Assembly: GCA_027924585.1 (NCBI GenBank)
Contig: BSBM01000597.1
Coordinates: 3,266,001 to 3,330,000 of the forward strand
DNA length: 64,000 nt
Source of the DNA: Larix kaempferi
Lineage: Eukaryota; Streptophyta; Pinopsida; Pinales; Pinaceae
Reading direction: 5' to 3'
Shown here: piece by piece, positions 32,810 through 43,439 of the stretch
Position numbering within the stretch: the first letter of the stretch is position 1
Layout: every line of letters starts with the position of its first letter
The notes under the pieces: model-generated
What the model saw: the letters and a program-made list of their open reading frames with translations, nothing else
Told to the model about the DNA's origin: nothing
The model's database searches: none
Position numbers and translations under genes: made by a program

Positions 32810-35800
32810 CATGTATTAAAATTTATATTTCAGTTTTTTATGAATGAATTTATTGCTATTTTGTATTGATTTATTGTTTTTATGAAGTTTTTTATTAAAA
32901 AAAACTAAAAAAGAATATGTGTTATTGGATATATCCCGGAAGTTGCTGTTCCCATAATTAAAAATAAATAAAAAGCAAAGTAAAAATATTAAAAATCTTT
33001 GTATTAAAATTTATATTATTAAAATTTCTTTTTACCTTTATATTATTTATATTTGTATAAAATCTTTTCATCTTTATATTTATGTAAAATATTTTCATAT
33101 ATTTATAAAAAATATTGTTTATGAACCAGCATGTCTCCCTGGGAATATACGCCTTGTCCCCACTGTAAAATGGGTATAGCTTTTTTATTTACAAAATATA
33201 CCACAATTCTCTATATGACATCGATAAAGAGAACAAACAAATTGAATGGATGGAAAAGGATATCTGATTTTATACGTAATTTTTTATTATTATTAAAAAA
33301 TGTGTGAAACTTAGTGTCATATTGACACTTTTTTGTGGATATTAATTTTTTTATGTGATCATTATCTTTAAAAACTAAAAATACTCTTTAGAGTGTGTAG
33401 TGTGAAGAAGTATAAAGATTCGTGCCTTTTAAAATCATTTAATGTAAATGACTAATATCCATGATAAAGGGAATAAAGTAGTGAAATATACTCTTTCAAC
33501 CATCGCAATTGAGAATAATCAATTATGTATGAGTAATTTTCAAAAATAAAAATAAAAAATCAAGAATTACTCTTTATATGAACAAATTAAAGAATTATTG
33601 AACATGTATTTTTTTTAAAATCCTATTATCATTTAAAACCTTGATGGCTTTACAAAACCGATTCTTAAGGGTAGGGTATAAGATGTAACACTATCATGAC
33701 TACACCCATAATTCCTCATTACTTATAATAACTTAAAACCCTCCTCAACATTCTTATTTCTATAATATGTTCATCACAATATTAAATATATACAAATTAG
33801 TTTGTATACATTTCTTCATAAATTGTATTGAAAAAGTAAATCCTAAAAAATACCCCGAATCGAAATAAATAGTGGTAAATTTGAAAAGATAAAACCAAAA
33901 GTTTTGGTGATTGGAAAGAATAATTGTTACCTTTCCCACCTAAATTCTATTCTTGTCAATAACATGATACTCTTATTAAACCTGTATATATTGACCATGT
34001 AATAATTTAACTAAACATATAACACCCCTCATATAAATAATTTTTTCAATCTTTTGTTTAAAATAATGAAAATATCCTAATTAAATTAATTAATTCTTTT
34101 AATATAAAAACTCTCACTCAAAAGTATGTATCCATTTGAAAATACAATCTCTCCGAATTTATTTTTTTTAATGTAAAAACTCTCGCATGAATCCATTTGA
34201 AAATAATCTCTCAACTACGAAAAGCATATATCCACCAAAAATCTTGCCCAAGAAATTTTCAATCTAATAAAAATAAATCTTAATTAATATACTTTTATAC
34301 TTTTAAAATCAAAAGTGTGAAAAAAATATATATTTATAACAAAATAATTTATTAACATTTTACTTATATGAAAAAATGAAATTGATAATCCCTCATTGTG
34401 GTGCATTCCAAAAATTATTATCTATTTCATGTTTTTTTCATAAAATTTATATGAAAATGAACTTTTTAAATAAACTAATTTTTATATATCAATTTCAACT
34501 TCAATCTCTTGACACCTAAAACTCTGATATTAGTAAACAATAAACAACAATCCCATCATACAATGGTGATCAATATCGAAATATGCTGCTTACATTTTTT
34601 TCGACGGTCGACTTTTAAAATGGACGATGAAGACTAATGAGAACTTTTCTTGACAAAATGAATAGTTACCAGAAATCTTACTTGGGTAAAATAACTTTTA
34701 AAGTTCTATTTTAAAAAAAAAATTAATGTTTATCCAAAAATATGGAAAATTTTAGGGGTTAATCTTAGTTCATGGGTTAAATTTAGGGGTTTTAAATTTT
34801 TAATGGGTTATTTTTTATGAAGAACTCGTTAGGTATGATTAGCCCACATTTTATTAACTTATTTATAATGAATAGGAGGTTAGCCCCATCGAATTTAAAA
34901 AGGGGAGCCAAGATAAAACAATTTAGCCCTTCTAAAAATGGTTTTAAACCTCCGTTAGCCCAAAAAAATCGTTAGGAAGCTCCCATTCACCCCTGATTTT
35001 CAGAAATGGCAGTTGTTAGGGGCTCTTTCACCTTCTATCGATCATGGAAATCGAAGTCGACGTTACATTCATCTAGATTTTATGGGTTGAATCTCATTTT
35101 GGAATTTTCTTAACGTCCACACGAGAAGGGTAGTTGATATTTACTATAAGGTATTATAGCGACCAGGGTAGTTGATATTTACTATAAGGTATTATAGCGA
35201 CCCATTTGCATATAGGAGATTTCTAAATCCCATCACCTCGGATCAAAAGTTTCCCTAAGAAACATGGTGATTGTGAAGCTTGCGATCAATGATGTGGTAA
35301 TAACTTTTTTGTGGGTGTTTGGGTATCATGATTAGGGGCTGGGACTTCATTTATAGCCGCATAATTGGGCATATAGGAGGCCATGACTTGCCAAGGAGAA
35401 ACTTGCCGAAAGATTCGTTAAGACTTAACAAGGTTTTATAATTTAGTGAAAGCTTCTCAAAGATTTTACAAGGTTTTATAATTTAGTGAAATATTCGCCA
35501 ATAATTTACAAGATTATGTAATTCAATGAGATATTCGCTAAAAAATTATAGATGCATAATATAACATTGATAAAATAGCCTTCATATTTTCCTATATATC
35601 ATGGGGATTCGCCCATTGATTATACATAGAATTTTCCCTGCCCAAAAATGAGGTTGTTTGTAGATTCACCCAACCCATCCACGAAAGATTGATTTTAATG
35701 CTTCATAGAGATCATGAGATATAGATTTTGTGTCTTTAGAGTCAGTGATAAATTAATTTCTCTCTCCCGAGAATAGTGTTAATGTAAAGTTTGTGGCCGT

Positions 35801-36100
35801 CAAATTTGTCACATTTCTGATTTTTTTTTCAAAATGCTATAATATTATGTCAACATGGATGTTATAACATTACTCTACCATGAAATCATCCCATGATAAA
35901 TATCAAAGATATAAAAAATGCTATAGATATATCTCTAGAGAATATTTTGAAATGATATAAGTTTCTAAAATGTGTTTGTGTTTCTATGACCTTAATTTAT
36001 TTGGAACAATATGTCTATGTAATCTTTGGATCTTTATGGAGATGGTTGATAGGCATTTGAAGGATACCTTAAGACTCGACTAGAGAGGTTCATTGAGCAT
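32810..36100. other. AT-rich intergenic sequence
   Basis: No gene or recognisable element. Long A/T runs occur up to about 34500. Around 34740-35000 TTAGGGGTT and GTTAGCCC motifs recur in both orientations, possibly a degraded MITE without clear ends. Two adjacent 38-bp copies (GGGTAGTTGATATTTACTAT...) lie at 35127-35203, and a TACAAGGTTTTATAATTTAG repeat at about 35427-35480. Confidence 0.5.
35127..35203. repeat. 38-bp tandem duplication
   Basis: GGGTAGTTGATATTTACTAT then AAGGTATTATAGCGACC is present twice, directly adjacent with no substitutions visible. Recent slippage is likely. Confidence 0.9.
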
Positions 36101-36427
36101 TTGAATATTCAATTGGACTAACCAAAGGCGGTTTTGACTCAATCATCTAGTGCATAAGTCCCAGTAGAAAAGAAAGATATTTGGGCTCACTTAAGGTGAT
36201 CAAAGTTGACTATATCTTCCTTGTTCTGAGGTATTTATCTATACTTTAGGCTATATATAGATGATCCTATGGATCATTCTACTAAATTCATGATACATGA
36301 AAGTTTTAGGTGATTGTGTGTTATCCATTGTACTCACTTGTGTTCCAATGTTGTAATGGTGCCTTTAGACACCAACTTTTTCTTGCAATTCATTGTTCCT
36401 TGTTTCTGCAATTTCCTAGTTCACCAA
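36010..36427 (+). repeat. LTR (3' portion) of copia G
   Basis: The right end TTCACCAACA precedes a tRNA-Met primer site. CTATATATAGATG near 36250 is a TATA-like motif. The left end is not determined because no partner LTR exists in the window. Confidence 0.55.
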
Positions 36428-36429
36428 CA

Positions 36430-36443
36430 TGGTATCAGAGTTG
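36430..36443 (+). other. Primer binding site of copia G, tRNA-Met
   Basis: TGGTATCAGAGTTG follows the LTR end CACCAACA. The first twelve bases match the initiator tRNA-Met complement. Confidence 0.88.
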
Positions 36444-36499
36444 TTAGTTTAAAACCTATCCCCTTATGTAAAAGTCATGTCTTAGAGGATATCACTTGC

Positions 36500-36912
36500 T
36501 CACACTCTCAACATGTCAGATATTAGTAGTAGATTGACTCATGGTTTCTTCTTAAAAATTTGTAGAAGTGATTGAGTTGTAAGCAACAACATGTGGTTCA
36601 TAATGGTCACAATTATGGGGATGTGGGAAGAAAGCATGGAAACATTGCTAAAGAGTAAACTTGTAAAGATATTTGGCAGTTTAGAAAGATTGTAGTTATA
36701 TACCCTAAGGATGATCATTAGTAGTTTGTCATCAATGGGACGATGGGTGGGGATGTAGAATTTATAATGGCCTACATCTCTAAGGATATTCACATTCATA
36801 CAAATGGGATCAATTGTTCAAACAAAGTCTAGAAGAAGTTGAAGACTCTATTTGAGAATATTGATGAAATTCGGGCTATGCATATTGAGAAAAAGTTTAT
36901 AGCTAGATTAAT
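36500..36912 (+). pseudogene. Copia G gag, N-terminal part
   Basis: Plus strand with frameshifts. MGGDVEFIMAYISKDIHIHT, NGINCSNKV, KKLKTLFENIDEIRAMHIEK and KFIARL match the UBN2-type copia gag (family: D-I-x-x-H-x-G...VWKKLKTLF). It breaks off at about 36912, where TGTAACGCCCC begins, so another element has inserted or recombined there. Confidence 0.8.
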
Positions 36913-36913
36913 T

Positions 36914-37496
36914 GTAACGCCCCACATTTTGATGGGACCATTAAATAATGTTTAGACCTATATTGTATTTATTTGCATATTATATATTGGACTCGGCTTG
37001 ACTGAGTAAAGTATGTGTGTGGATTTCTGAACCTACTTGTATGCATCAATTATGTTTTAAGTTATCATTTATCTGATTAATTATGACAATTGTGTGATTC
37101 ACTTCTAGTATGAAAAATTAAACAAATGATATTCCTCCCAACCAAGTACATGGATACCAATGTACATTATGATTAAATGAATGAATGGCTTCCAACACAT
37201 GATAGATAGATTAACTTGTTTATATTGATTCATGGTTAATAACTTGGTAATTGACTTTGAAACAGTGAAAGAATATGTATGATCTTATTTTTTGGATGAG
37301 ACTAACCCATATGTTAGAGGGGATAAGTGATAGCTAGATACTTGTTATGATGTGTGGACTAGTGAAAGTTAATTATGGAAACCACATTGCCCAAACTGGT
37401 CATTCGATGGCGTAACTCTAAGAACCACAATACCAACAATATGTGATCATTGATAAGGTGTTGACCCTAGTTACATTAGGAGGGGTGGAGATATTT
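36914..37496. mobile_element. Probable gypsy LTR start inserted in copia G gag
   Basis: TGTAACGCCCCACATTTTG at 36914 has the TGTAACGCCCC start seen in many plant gypsy LTRs. The sequence is non-coding until copia H begins at 37497. Its right end and partner are not visible. Confidence 0.45.
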
Positions 37497-38060
37497 TGTT
37501 AGAATATTGCGAATATGCATAACATACAACAATACATTTACGCTAACATGTAAATCAATAGCAAAGATATACTAGTCTAGCCTTATATCTATACAAGCAA
37601 CAATAATCATGTAAGAAATAAGAGAGTAGAGAACAAGAGAACAATACACTAGATATACGTGGTAAAACCCCAAATGGGGAAACATTCACGGGAAGGTTTG
37701 GTCTTCTTTATTCTTCAGAAATCTTCAGTTTTACAAGAGAGCTCCACCCCACATATTATCCATAGCTTTTACAATACAATCACAACATAATAGAATGATA
37801 TGCCCAAAGGATCTCCTTCGACTCTATTATATACCAAGAGGTATGGAAGAATAGAATCCCAAAATACATGTGGGATAAATTATTTTCCACCTATTTATAT
37901 AATGAATGGTAAAAACATAATATTTCTCAATGATGCATGTGCGATAACTCCTTTTACATAAGATTATAGTTATTTATGCCTTCCAATTCTATATAAGATA
38001 GCTCATGACATCATCCTAGACCTCAATACACATGTAATAATAAAATTACACATTCCAACA
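37497..38060 (-). repeat. 3' LTR of copia H
   Basis: 564 bp. On the minus strand it starts TGTTGGAATGTGTAA and ends ATTCTAACA. It is preceded in element direction by the purine tract TAAGGGGGAG (38061-38070). The TG...CA ends and the purine tract define both boundaries. Confidence 0.85.
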
Positions 38061-38070
38061 CTCCCCCTTA
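38061..38070 (-). other. Polypurine tract of copia H
   Basis: Minus-strand TAAGGGGGAG directly abuts the LTR start TGTTGG. This is the usual copia arrangement. Confidence 0.85.
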
Positions 38071-38222
38071 ATGATGACTAGGAGAACAACACATAAATGG
38101 AGAAAGATCGCATTACACTAGCACTCCCCCTTGATGACAACTTCCCTCACTTCCAATAGACTGTGAAGATACATTAACTTTGATTCCATCATGGATTTGG
38201 TGAAGATATCAACTGCTTACTT

Positions 38223-38897
38223 TTATGTGGGACAATACTCCAAAACAATAACACCATCCGCAACACGATCTTGAATGTAATGAGTATCCAAGTCAATTTT
38301 TTTAGTCTTGGAGTGATACATTGAATTGTATGCAAGTTGAATTGCACTATGATTGTCACATATTAATTCAGTAGGATATTTCGGTACTAGTCCAAGCTCT
38401 ATCTGAACATAATAAATCCACATTGCTTCTTTAGCTACTTCGTTTGTTTCCCTGTACTCTACTTCACAAGAAGAAAGGGAAAGAGTTCTCAACTTCTTAT
38501 TAAACCATGAAATCAAACCTAACCTAGGATAAAGATGTACCCTTCGAGATTTAGTAAACTTTCTATATAAATCATACCATGCCCAATCAAATTTTGTATA
38601 ACCAAGAAGTGAAATTGTAGCCCTTCTAGATAAAAACACAATAATGCACAGTTCCTTGTAAATATCTGAGAATCCTCTTTGTTCCTTTCCAATGAATTTC
38701 ATGATGCTTTTTCATAAACCTCGAAACCATGATGAGTGCAAAAGAGATACCTCGCCTACTATGTGTCAAAGTCATCAAACTCCCCACAATTTGATGATAC
38801 AAAGTGGCATCAACAAGAGGACTAACACAGTCAACAGTTAACTTTACACTGGACCGGAATGGTGTACATGAAGGATTACAATCACTCATATGAATCT
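38223..38897 (-). pseudogene. Copia H reverse transcriptase C-terminus and RNase H
   Basis: Minus strand, two overlapping frames joined by one frameshift near 38640. MSDCNPSCTPFRSSVKLTVD, ATLYHQIVGSLMTLTHSRRG and GTKRILRYLQGTVHYC come first. Then TISLLGYTKFDWAWYDLYRK (expected GYxDSDWAG, damaged), SWFNKKLRTLSLSSCEVEYR, TNEVAKEAMWIYYVQIELGL, LICDNHSAIQLAYNSMYHSK, LDTHYIQDRVADGVIVLEYC follow. The RNase H catalytic DSDWAG is degraded to KFDWAW. Upstream the element is cut at 38897 by the LTR of gypsy I. Confidence 0.9.
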
Positions 38898-39301
38898 GTG
38901 AAGAACCTACAATAATTAATTAATGAAAACACACGAAATAGCAGAAATAACATAACTCATAATCACTTTTATATTGATCGCAGGCCACTTCGAGGGGGCA
39001 ACCTCCTTTGAGCAAGCTCAATACAAATAACTTCACGGTACCTTCATTGGTCTCAACACAAACTTATATACTAAGTCTAGGCGCCAATACCATGGGTCAA
39101 TACCATGTGTCAATACAAAAAATGGGCCAATACAAAATATAGATCAACAATTACTACGGGATGACTTACAAAGCATATGCGTCCAATAAAAATAATACAA
39201 ACTATGGATCGACAAATACTACGGGACGACTTACAAAGCATATGCGTCCAACAACAATATACTAACAAAGTAAATAGAAGGGTTGACAGGGGTTCTTAAC
39301 A
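38898..39301 (-). repeat. 3' LTR of gypsy I
   Basis: About 404 bp. On the minus strand it starts TGTTAAGAACCCCTGTC after the purine tract at 39302-39315 and ends near TTCTTCACA. It contains an internal duplication of an ATATGCGTCCAA/GACTTACAAAGC unit (about 39160-39255). It lies inside the copia H RT region. Confidence 0.8.
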
Positions 39302-39315
39302 TCCCCTCTCCCTTA
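39302..39315 (-). other. Polypurine tract of gypsy I
   Basis: Minus-strand TAAGGGAGAGGGGA immediately before the LTR start TGTTAAGAAC, preceded by GAGGACAAAGCTTTTTC. This is a common end of chromovirus-type plant gypsy polyproteins. Confidence 0.88.
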
Positions 39316-40258
39316 GAAAAAGCTTTGTCCTCAAAGCTTTAGATGTGGAAATTGATGCAGAATCTGAAGGAGTGGTTCCCCTGTAGCATCCTCGGTATTC
39401 TGGGCCACTGATGCTTTGTGAGTTTCAAGGAGAGTTGCTTGAAAGGATGTCGACGAAGAAGAACCATACAGCTACGTGAAAAGTGCGCTCAGAATGGTGC
39501 TGATTGGCTTGTTGTTTCAGTCGAATTCTGGCCATGTGAAGATTGTCCTGCGGAATGAGAAGAATCTGATCACAGTTTCGAAGAACTGAGTCAATTGCCT
39601 GAACTGAGGAGCTGCTAAGGGTGTATGGAAGAAGAATTGGTGGTGCATGTCCATAGACTGCTTCATATGATGTCCTTTTAGATGTGGTATTGTACCACTG
39701 AAGTGATTCTAGGAAATCCATAGAAATAGATGTCCAAATATTTGTAGGGATGGGGAAGGGTTCGAGCAGTCCCGAAAGGAGTGTCATTTCAACCTTGTTG
39801 TCCTAGAAAGTATCATAGTCAGCCACCATCTGTTGAATTTTCATTTTCAGTCCCTACCAAAAGAAGTTACATTGTTCCTAGTCATACATTTTGAGGAACC
39901 CAGAGTGCCCTGCTAATGAAGAAGCATGGAGTGCATAGAAGAGATAACCCTGTTGAACAAATTGCAACCAATTTGGAACAAGCAGAGAAATCGCTGGAAG
40001 AGAAAGTGGGTCATCAAATGTGCGAGAAGGAGCATCTGCCACCATATTTCTCTTACCCTTATTGTAAGTGATCGCATAGGCATAACCCATGAGTTGGATA
40101 ACCCATTTCAGGTGTGTTGGGGAGGAGACCCATTATTCCAGGAAATTTTCCATACTCTAGAGATTAGTGTCGATGTAGAAATAATTCCCTAATAGGTATG
40201 GTTTCTACTTTGTACTACATGCAAAATAGCCATCATTTCCTGCTGAGATGTAGATGTG
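39316..40258 (-). pseudogene. Gypsy I RNase H and integrase remnants
   Basis: Minus strand. RNase H: QQEMMAILHVVQSRNHTYL (40250-40195), then KWVIQLMGYAYAITYNKGKR and ADAPSRTFDDPLSLPAISLL (expected ADALSR). Zinc region of integrase: HASSLAGHSGFLKMYD (39900). Integrase core start: GLLEPFPIPTNIWTSISMDF LESL (39770-39715). A deletion then removes most of the core, and the C-terminal part resumes as TSYEAVYGHAPPILLPY and DNLHMARIRLKQQANQHHSE, RTFHVAVWFF. It is cut at about 40258 by copia J sequence. Confidence 0.88.
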
Positions 40259-40262
40259 GCTA

Positions 40263-40895
40263 AATTCTTACTGGAAAGGTCTCTTGAAGGCGACAAGCCC
40301 ACTGGTGAACACATTGAGCCAATTCCTGATGGATCCCAGAGGTGTTCACCTGGTTGCTGTAAAGCATATTCTGAGGTACCTGAAGGGTACAATTGATTAT
40401 GGGCTCAAGTATGATGTGAATCAAAAGTTTAACCTGCAGGTTTATGTTGATTCGGACTGAGCAGGCAGTGCTACAGATAGGAAGAGAACTTTTGGGTGCT
40501 GCTTCAGTATGGTATCAGGTGTGATGTCTTGGTTTAGCAGGAAGCAATCCTGCGTAGCACTGAGTATAGTCGAAGTAGAGTATGTTGCAGCTTGTTTGGC
40601 TAGTTGTGAGGTAGTATGGCTCCGGAAGGTACTGTCTGAGTTATTTGATCTCCCACTGGAGGCTACTAGTATCTTTTGTGATAGCCAGAGTTGTGTGAAG
40701 CTATTTGAGAATCTAGTGTTCCACGACAGGTCGAAGCACATTGAGATCAAATATCACTATATCAGGGATATGGTGCAAAGAGGAGTAGTAAAGCTCCTGT
40801 ATGTTGCAATGGATGAGCAAGTTGCGGATGTGTTGACGAAACCACTAGCCAGAGTGAAGTTTGAGTACTTCAGAGAGAGGCTTGGTGTTCTTTAG
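40263..40895 (+). pseudogene. Copia J reverse transcriptase C-terminus and RNase H
   Basis: VNTLSQFLMDPRGVHLVAVK, HILRYLKGTIDYGLKYD and LQVYVDSD (stop in place of the W in DSDWAG) lead into RNase H. The main frame 40509-40895 reads MVSGVMSWFSRKQSCVALSI, EVEYVAACLASCEVVWLRKV, IFCDSQSCVKLFENLVFHDR, KHIEIKYHYIRDMVQRGVVK and EQVADVLTKPLARVKFEYFR. The frame is open except for one stop, so it is comparatively young. The D, E and D catalytic residues remain apart from the DSDWAG damage. Confidence 0.92.
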
Positions 40896-41049
40896 ATTGA
40901 CAACACTTCAAGAAATAAGTGATGGAAACATTTGCAGGAACCATTCCAAGCATGATGAGAGGAGGATCCTTCCCATGGCTGTGGATGTAAGCGATGGATG
41001 ATGAGCATCATGACGATGCTCCAGTTACTGCTTTGTATATACATCATGT

Positions 41050-41455
41050 TGGATGCCTTGATCAGTTGGATCATGTATTTATATATGTATCAGACGGATA
41101 CATTGTATGATCAGGTGGATCATGTACTTATGTATGATCAGTTGGATCATGTATTTATATATGTATCAGATGGATGCATTGTATGATCATGTGGATCATG
41201 TATTTATGTATGTATCAGGTGGATACATTGTATGATCAGGTAGATCATGTATGATGATATCTATCAGGTGGATACATTGTATGATCAGGTGGATCATGTA
41301 TGATGATATGTATCAGGTGGATACATTGTATAATCAAGTGGATCATGTATGATGATATGTATTAGGTGGATACATTATATGCATCGGGACGATGCTATGA
41401 TGATGATCAAGATGATCATGTGATGTACATCAGGATGATGTATGGTGAGTATCAG
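41050..41455 (+). repeat. Minisatellite in copia J, TGTATCAG/GGATACATTG units
   Basis: Degenerate tandem units combine ATGTATCAGGTGGATACATT, GTATGATCAGGTGGATCATG and TATGATGAT at a period of about 40-65 bp, with roughly six to seven copies. GGATCATG and ATGATCC make the units partly self-complementary. They lie downstream of the RNase H stop. Confidence 0.8.
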
Positions 41456-41490
41456 GTTGATACTCTGCGGTCATGGAAAGGTTGTGTAGA

Positions 41491-42012
41491 TAAGCATATA
41501 ATAGCACCCTGGGATATTTGCAGACACTCTTGCTAGGTTTTTTCGATGGCATATAATAGCTCCCTGGGAGGTCTGGAAAATGCTCTTTCTATGTTTTTCT
41601 TAGAGGGACATATAATAGCACCCTGGGATATTTACAGATACTCTTGCTAGGTTTTACTGATGGCATATAATTGCTCCCTGGGAGATCTTGTAAATGCTCT
41701 TTCCAGGTTTTGTCCGTGGCATATAATAGCTCAGGGGAGATCTTGTAGGTTTTGCTGGGCACGTAATCAGTCCTGGGATGCTCTTGCTAGGTTTTTCTAG
41801 TTGCATATAATTTCTCCCTAGGAGGTTTGTAGATACTCTTGCAAGATTTTTCCTATGGCATATAATAGCTCCCTGGGAGATCTTTCAAATGCTCTTGCTA
41901 GGTTTTGCTTGGTCACATGTAATAGATCCCTGGGAGATCTTGCAGGTTGTGTTGGGCACGTAATCAATCCTAAGATGCTCTTGCTAGGTTTTGTTGATGC
42001 ATGTAATAAGTC
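41491..42012 (+). repeat. 54-57 bp tandem repeats in copia J 3' region
   Basis: Eight to ten degenerate copies of a unit beginning GGCATATAATAGCTCCCTGG and continuing GAGATCTTG...AATGCTCTTGCTAGG. Copies start near 41491, 41548, 41607, 41661, 41717, 41799, 41855, 41912 and 41996. Two copies carry an extra GGGCACGTAATCA insertion at the same point, so a longer 83-bp unit also duplicated. Confidence 0.88.
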
Positions 42013-42244
42013 CTGAGGATCCACAGTATGACCAGTGATGATGAAGACCTACAGGTGGCGGGCCTACATCCAGCAAGAAAAAGGGCTAGATCTATAGAAC
42101 TTCCTATGATGAGTAGTTCAGAGATTGATTGAGATAGCAGCAGATATGACGATGACGATGATTCGATGACAATGATCCAGTGACGATGATCCAAAGAAGA
42201 AGACTTGTGCTAGCAAATCTATGTCGAGAAATACCTTCCTATTT

Positions 42245-42295
42245 AAGAGGGAGTGTTGATGTAATTGTAACTTCGGAATGTATTTCAGCTATGTA
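42245..42295 (+). repeat. Polypurine tract and start of 3' LTR of copia J
   Basis: AAGAGGGAG is followed by TGTTGATGTAATTGTAAC, a classic copia 3' end. The LTR is interrupted after 42 bp at 42296 by CACTAGTACAAAATGAG. Confidence 0.82.
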
Positions 42296-42725
42296 CACTA
42301 GTACAAAATGAGCGATAAATGACCAAAATCCACATATAAATTACCACTTTTGAGTTGGTGACCACTGGTAGCAAATTTGTGGCCATTTATCACGCGACTA
42401 AAAATGTGGTCATATTTAGCTTGGCCATTTATAGCTTATCTTGTGGTCATATTTAGCTTGGCCATTTATAGCTTATCTTGTGGTCATATATTTGGTCATT
42501 CATTTGGTCATATATTTGGTCATTAATTGTCAAAATTAATGACCACATTTTTTTTCATGTGATAAATGACCGCTAATTTGCTACCAGCGATTGCCAACTC
42601 AAAATTGGTCATTTATATGCATATTTGGATCATTTTTTTGGTCACTAATCTCTCATGTTGTACTAGTGATCGTTTATATGCAAATTTTGGTCATTTTTTT
42701 AGTCATTTATCTCATTTTAGTGGTT
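42296..42725. mobile_element. CACTA-type terminus with foldback subterminal repeats
   Basis: Starts CACTAGTACAAAATGAGC. The inverted counterpart CTCATGTTGTACTAGTG ends at 42668, and a second, shorter arm (TCATTTATCTCATTTTAGTG) at about 42718. Between them GATAAATGACCA/TGGTCATTTAT motifs recur in both orientations, as in CACTA subterminal arrays. No matching 3-bp target duplication is seen around 42296-42668, so this is better read as one end of a larger element than as a complete MITE. Confidence 0.65.
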
Positions 42726-42739
42726 TCAGAATATAAATA

Positions 42740-42807
42740 GGGCACGACGGAATCAAACCACCAACCTCCTTCCTATAAGGCAAGTGCTCTACCATTGAGC
42801 TAGCCCC
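42740..42807 (-). tRNA. tRNA-like sequence, probably a pseudogene or SINE head
   Basis: On the minus strand a box A (TAGCTCAATGGTAGAGCA) and box B (GGTTTGATTCC, canonical GGTTCGANTCC) are correctly spaced. A D-stem (GCTC/GAGC) is visible, and an anticodon arm with a CTTATAG loop would read UAU. The anticodon stem has a mismatch, and the acceptor ends GGGGCTA and CGTGCCC pair at only about three positions. A working tRNA is therefore unlikely. No poly(A) or SINE tail was recognised on the minus-strand 3' side. Confidence 0.45.
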
Positions 42808-42829
42808 CTTAAATAGAATTCCTTATGGA

Positions 42830-43435
42830 TAGATATGAGAATAAAATTTTCAACATTTAACACCATCTTACCAAATTCTGGAAAAAGGGTCACATACCTA
42901 GGTAAGAAACAAAGATTACCCAATAGTCACCAAAAGGGGTCATGTTAATGATATAACCTTCTTTTTCCAAAATCTCTCAAAAATCAAGAATGCAGTTGTA
43001 TTGTCAAATTTTTCTCCGAGTGGTACCAAATCAAGAATCACAATTGTCTTTTCCTAATCTTGGGAATCTGCATTTGCTCCCATTATCCTTACTTGGATTT
43101 ATTTCAAGAAAGTTCATGTTGTTATCTATGCAGCGAGCACTGAAACCAAGGGGAAAAAAACATAAAGTGCCACCCCAAGCTCAAGCTCCACTTGCATTGG
43201 ATATACACAAACACATGGTGCACCAAGAGGAGTAGAAGTCAATGGTTGAGTGCAAGCTATTGGACCGCAATCTCTACAAACAATGCATCAAGTTAATCAC
43301 ACATAATGTATCTTGACTCTTTATACAAAGAAATAAAGTAGAATCTAAGCATATTGATCTTATATGCAAGGAGTAAATTTATTTGCAAATAAAATGATAA
43401 CAAAATGAATGTTCAAAGAATAACAAAATATATTA
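42830..43435. other. No supportable gene
   Basis: AT-rich DNA between the tRNA-like sequence and the TnpA-like exons. An 81-codon frame at 42990-43235 has a basic-Pro/Gln segment (RGKKHKVPPQAQAPLALDI) but no recognised family. It may be further transposon exon or intron sequence. Confidence 0.4.
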
Positions 43436-43439
43436 TTTA

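Larger units (their letters stand above)
40260..42295 (+). mobile_element. Copia J: 3' part of a plus-strand Ty1/copia element with tandem-repeat tail
   Basis: Holds RT C-terminus and RNase H (40263-40895), then 1.35 kb of non-coding tandem repeats, a purine tract (AAGAGGGAG, 42245-42253) and the first 42 bp of the 3' LTR (TGTTGATGTAATTG, 42254-42295). The LTR is cut by a CACTA-type terminus. The left boundary is an abrupt junction with gypsy I at about 40258. Confidence 0.85.

Noticed and set aside
42296-42668. Complete small CACTA MITE
   Set aside because: Terminal repeats match well, but flanking triplets GTA and ATC do not form a target duplication, and a further arm lies outside at about 42718.
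42740-42807. Functional tRNA gene
   Set aside because: Acceptor ends pair at only about three positions and the anticodon stem has a mismatch.
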